The notes beneath the pieces are model-generated. The model had not been told where the DNA came from and did not search any database. It was given only the letters and a program-made list of their open reading frames with translations. A program made the position numbers and the translations under genes. Below, piece by piece: positions 63,026-64,000 of a stretch of DNA of 64,000 nucleotides; position 1 is the stretch's first letter; each line of letters begins with the position of its first letter. The stretch comes from Trametes villosa (taxonomy: Eukaryota > Basidiomycota > Agaricomycetes > Polyporales > Polyporaceae), in NCBI GenBank assembly GCA_002964805.2, contig PUDQ02000020.1:434001-498000 (forward strand), read 5' to 3'.

Positions 63026-64000
63026 ACGATCTCTATGCTTCCCGCCCGTCTCTCTGTCGGTCCCATCAATGGTGTCGGTGTCGGTACGATATGGACAGGC
63101 CTCCCACTGCCGTTGTAAACTCTCCCTCCGTCTACATACAGTATTGCTGTCGCCGTCGCATGGTCGCTATTCCGTCCGCTACTACTTGAAGCTCGTCGCC
63201 GTCGTTTCCTGGAGGTATCCTACCGTGTACAACATGCATTAGTGCGCAACTACCCCTTTCCATTCCCCACCCTCCTTCCCCCTCCGTCGCCGGGGTAATC
63301 TCTTCCCGCCGCCCACGCCTTCGCTTTCGCCATTCATCCCCGCCGTTCTCTCCTTTGCCGACGTTGACCGCGACACCCCGCACCACCCATTGTGTTTCTG
63401 GCATCTCCCCTCCTCCGCGCCCTATCCTGTATCTATCGCCCGGCCCATGTCTCTTGTTTCCTATACTAAGCTTATATACATAGATGCAGCCGCCCCCGTC
63501 CGAACGCAGCCCAACGCCCCCACGCGGCACGGCCGTCCGGCTGGGAGCGAGGACGATGCCCTAACCCTGCTGGTCCGTGCGCGGAGGAGCACTCCCGCGC
63601 GCAATGCTTACGTCGGGGGTCTTCGCGGCTCGGGCTCGGTCCGCCCCGTGCTCGCGCATCTGCGCAGCGCAGATCTGCAGGCACCCCCGCGTCCCAAGCC
63701 AAGGCGCAGCTCCCCCCAGCTCAGGTGCGTCCGTCCCGCCCGCGCCACATACGTGTGTCATATATATCTCTTCCTCTCCTCTGCCACCGCCCGCAGGCTA
63801 TCCTGCATTCGTGTCGCGCTCTGCTCGTGCCAGCGCCCCGGGCTTCCGTGCGCAGACAGACAGCCCGGGTCCCGAGGAAAGTCCCCCACTTGCCAAGTTA
63901 CCGCCGCCCCGGGCCCCGCCGCCCCAGAGCGGCGCGCTACAGGGCGCGAAGCAGGCCTGATGGCCCGCGAGCCCCCGTTCGCACACTCGCGCGCGCGCGC
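63026..64000. other. Right-edge intergenic, CT-rich
   Basis: 3' region of the kinase, then a C/T-rich stretch to the edge with no defensible coding exon; the weak ORF 63577-63960 is Pro/Ala-rich. It ends in a short GC dinucleotide run. It could be the promoter of a gene beyond the edge. Confidence 0.4.

Overview
This window is nuclear DNA from a filamentous basidiomycete, most likely an Agaricomycete of the wood-decay (polypore-like) type. The evidence is GC-rich coding sequence, genes broken by many GT-AG introns of about 50-70 nt with CTAAC/CTGAC branch-point-like motifs, dense packing on both strands, fungal-specific families (DUF6534-like membrane protein, Mim1, HVA1/DUF2945 TUDOR, fused fungal urease, cytochrome b5-acyl-CoA dehydrogenase) and two intron-containing tRNA genes. 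Gene models were assembled by eye by joining open frames across splice sites. Ends are good where frames and motifs close, and internal junctions are approximate unless exons are listed.

Layout. 1-3148: 3' part of an ankyrin-repeat protein (+). 3544-4979: multi-pass membrane protein (-). 5562-9511: VPS39/VAM6 HOPS subunit (+). 9851-10268: small TUDOR-type protein (-). 10735-10828: tRNA-Ser(GCU) with intron. 10955-12145: Mim1 mitochondrial outer-membrane import factor (+). 12319-14500: DENND6-like DENN protein (-). 15058-17078: unknown acidic Ser/Pro-rich protein (+). 17575-19922: cytochrome b5-acyl-CoA dehydrogenase (+). 20694-22165: RRM protein with Gly/Met-rich tail (+). 22729-24191: SPT2 chromatin protein (-). 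25055-27079: secreted BBE-type FAD oxidase (+). 27895-30231: DUF6534-like membrane protein (+). 30567-32629: MFS transporter (-).

33591-34697: unknown Pro-rich/Cys-cluster protein (+). 34988-36269 and 44772-46110: two thaumatin-like proteins, on - and +, which bracket the urease gene (37681-41774, -) and a small unknown gene (42946-43635, +). 46111-49134 is a 3 kb stretch with no gene I can defend. 49135-50498: thioredoxin-like protein (-) whose active site is split by a 10-nt exon. 51104-51187: tRNA-Ala(UGC) with intron (-). 51916-53390: DUF1295/steroid-reductase-like membrane protein (-). 53750-54791: GFA/CENP-V-type zinc protein (+). 55126-55896: small zinc-binding-like protein (+). 56093-60144: MYST acetyltransferase with tandem PHD fingers (-). 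61028-63025: LAMMER kinase (+).

The set is mostly housekeeping (vesicle tethering, mitochondrial import, chromatin, RNA processing, signalling) with interspersed secreted or lineage-specific genes. There is no bacterial-style operon, CRISPR array or intact transposon. Neighbouring genes are not obviously co-functional. The most informative observations are the split thioredoxin active site, the MOZ-like domain layout of the acetyltransferase, the GATA-site cluster upstream of urease together with its 914-nt intron, the dispersed thaumatin pair, and the matched 12-nt tRNA introns.
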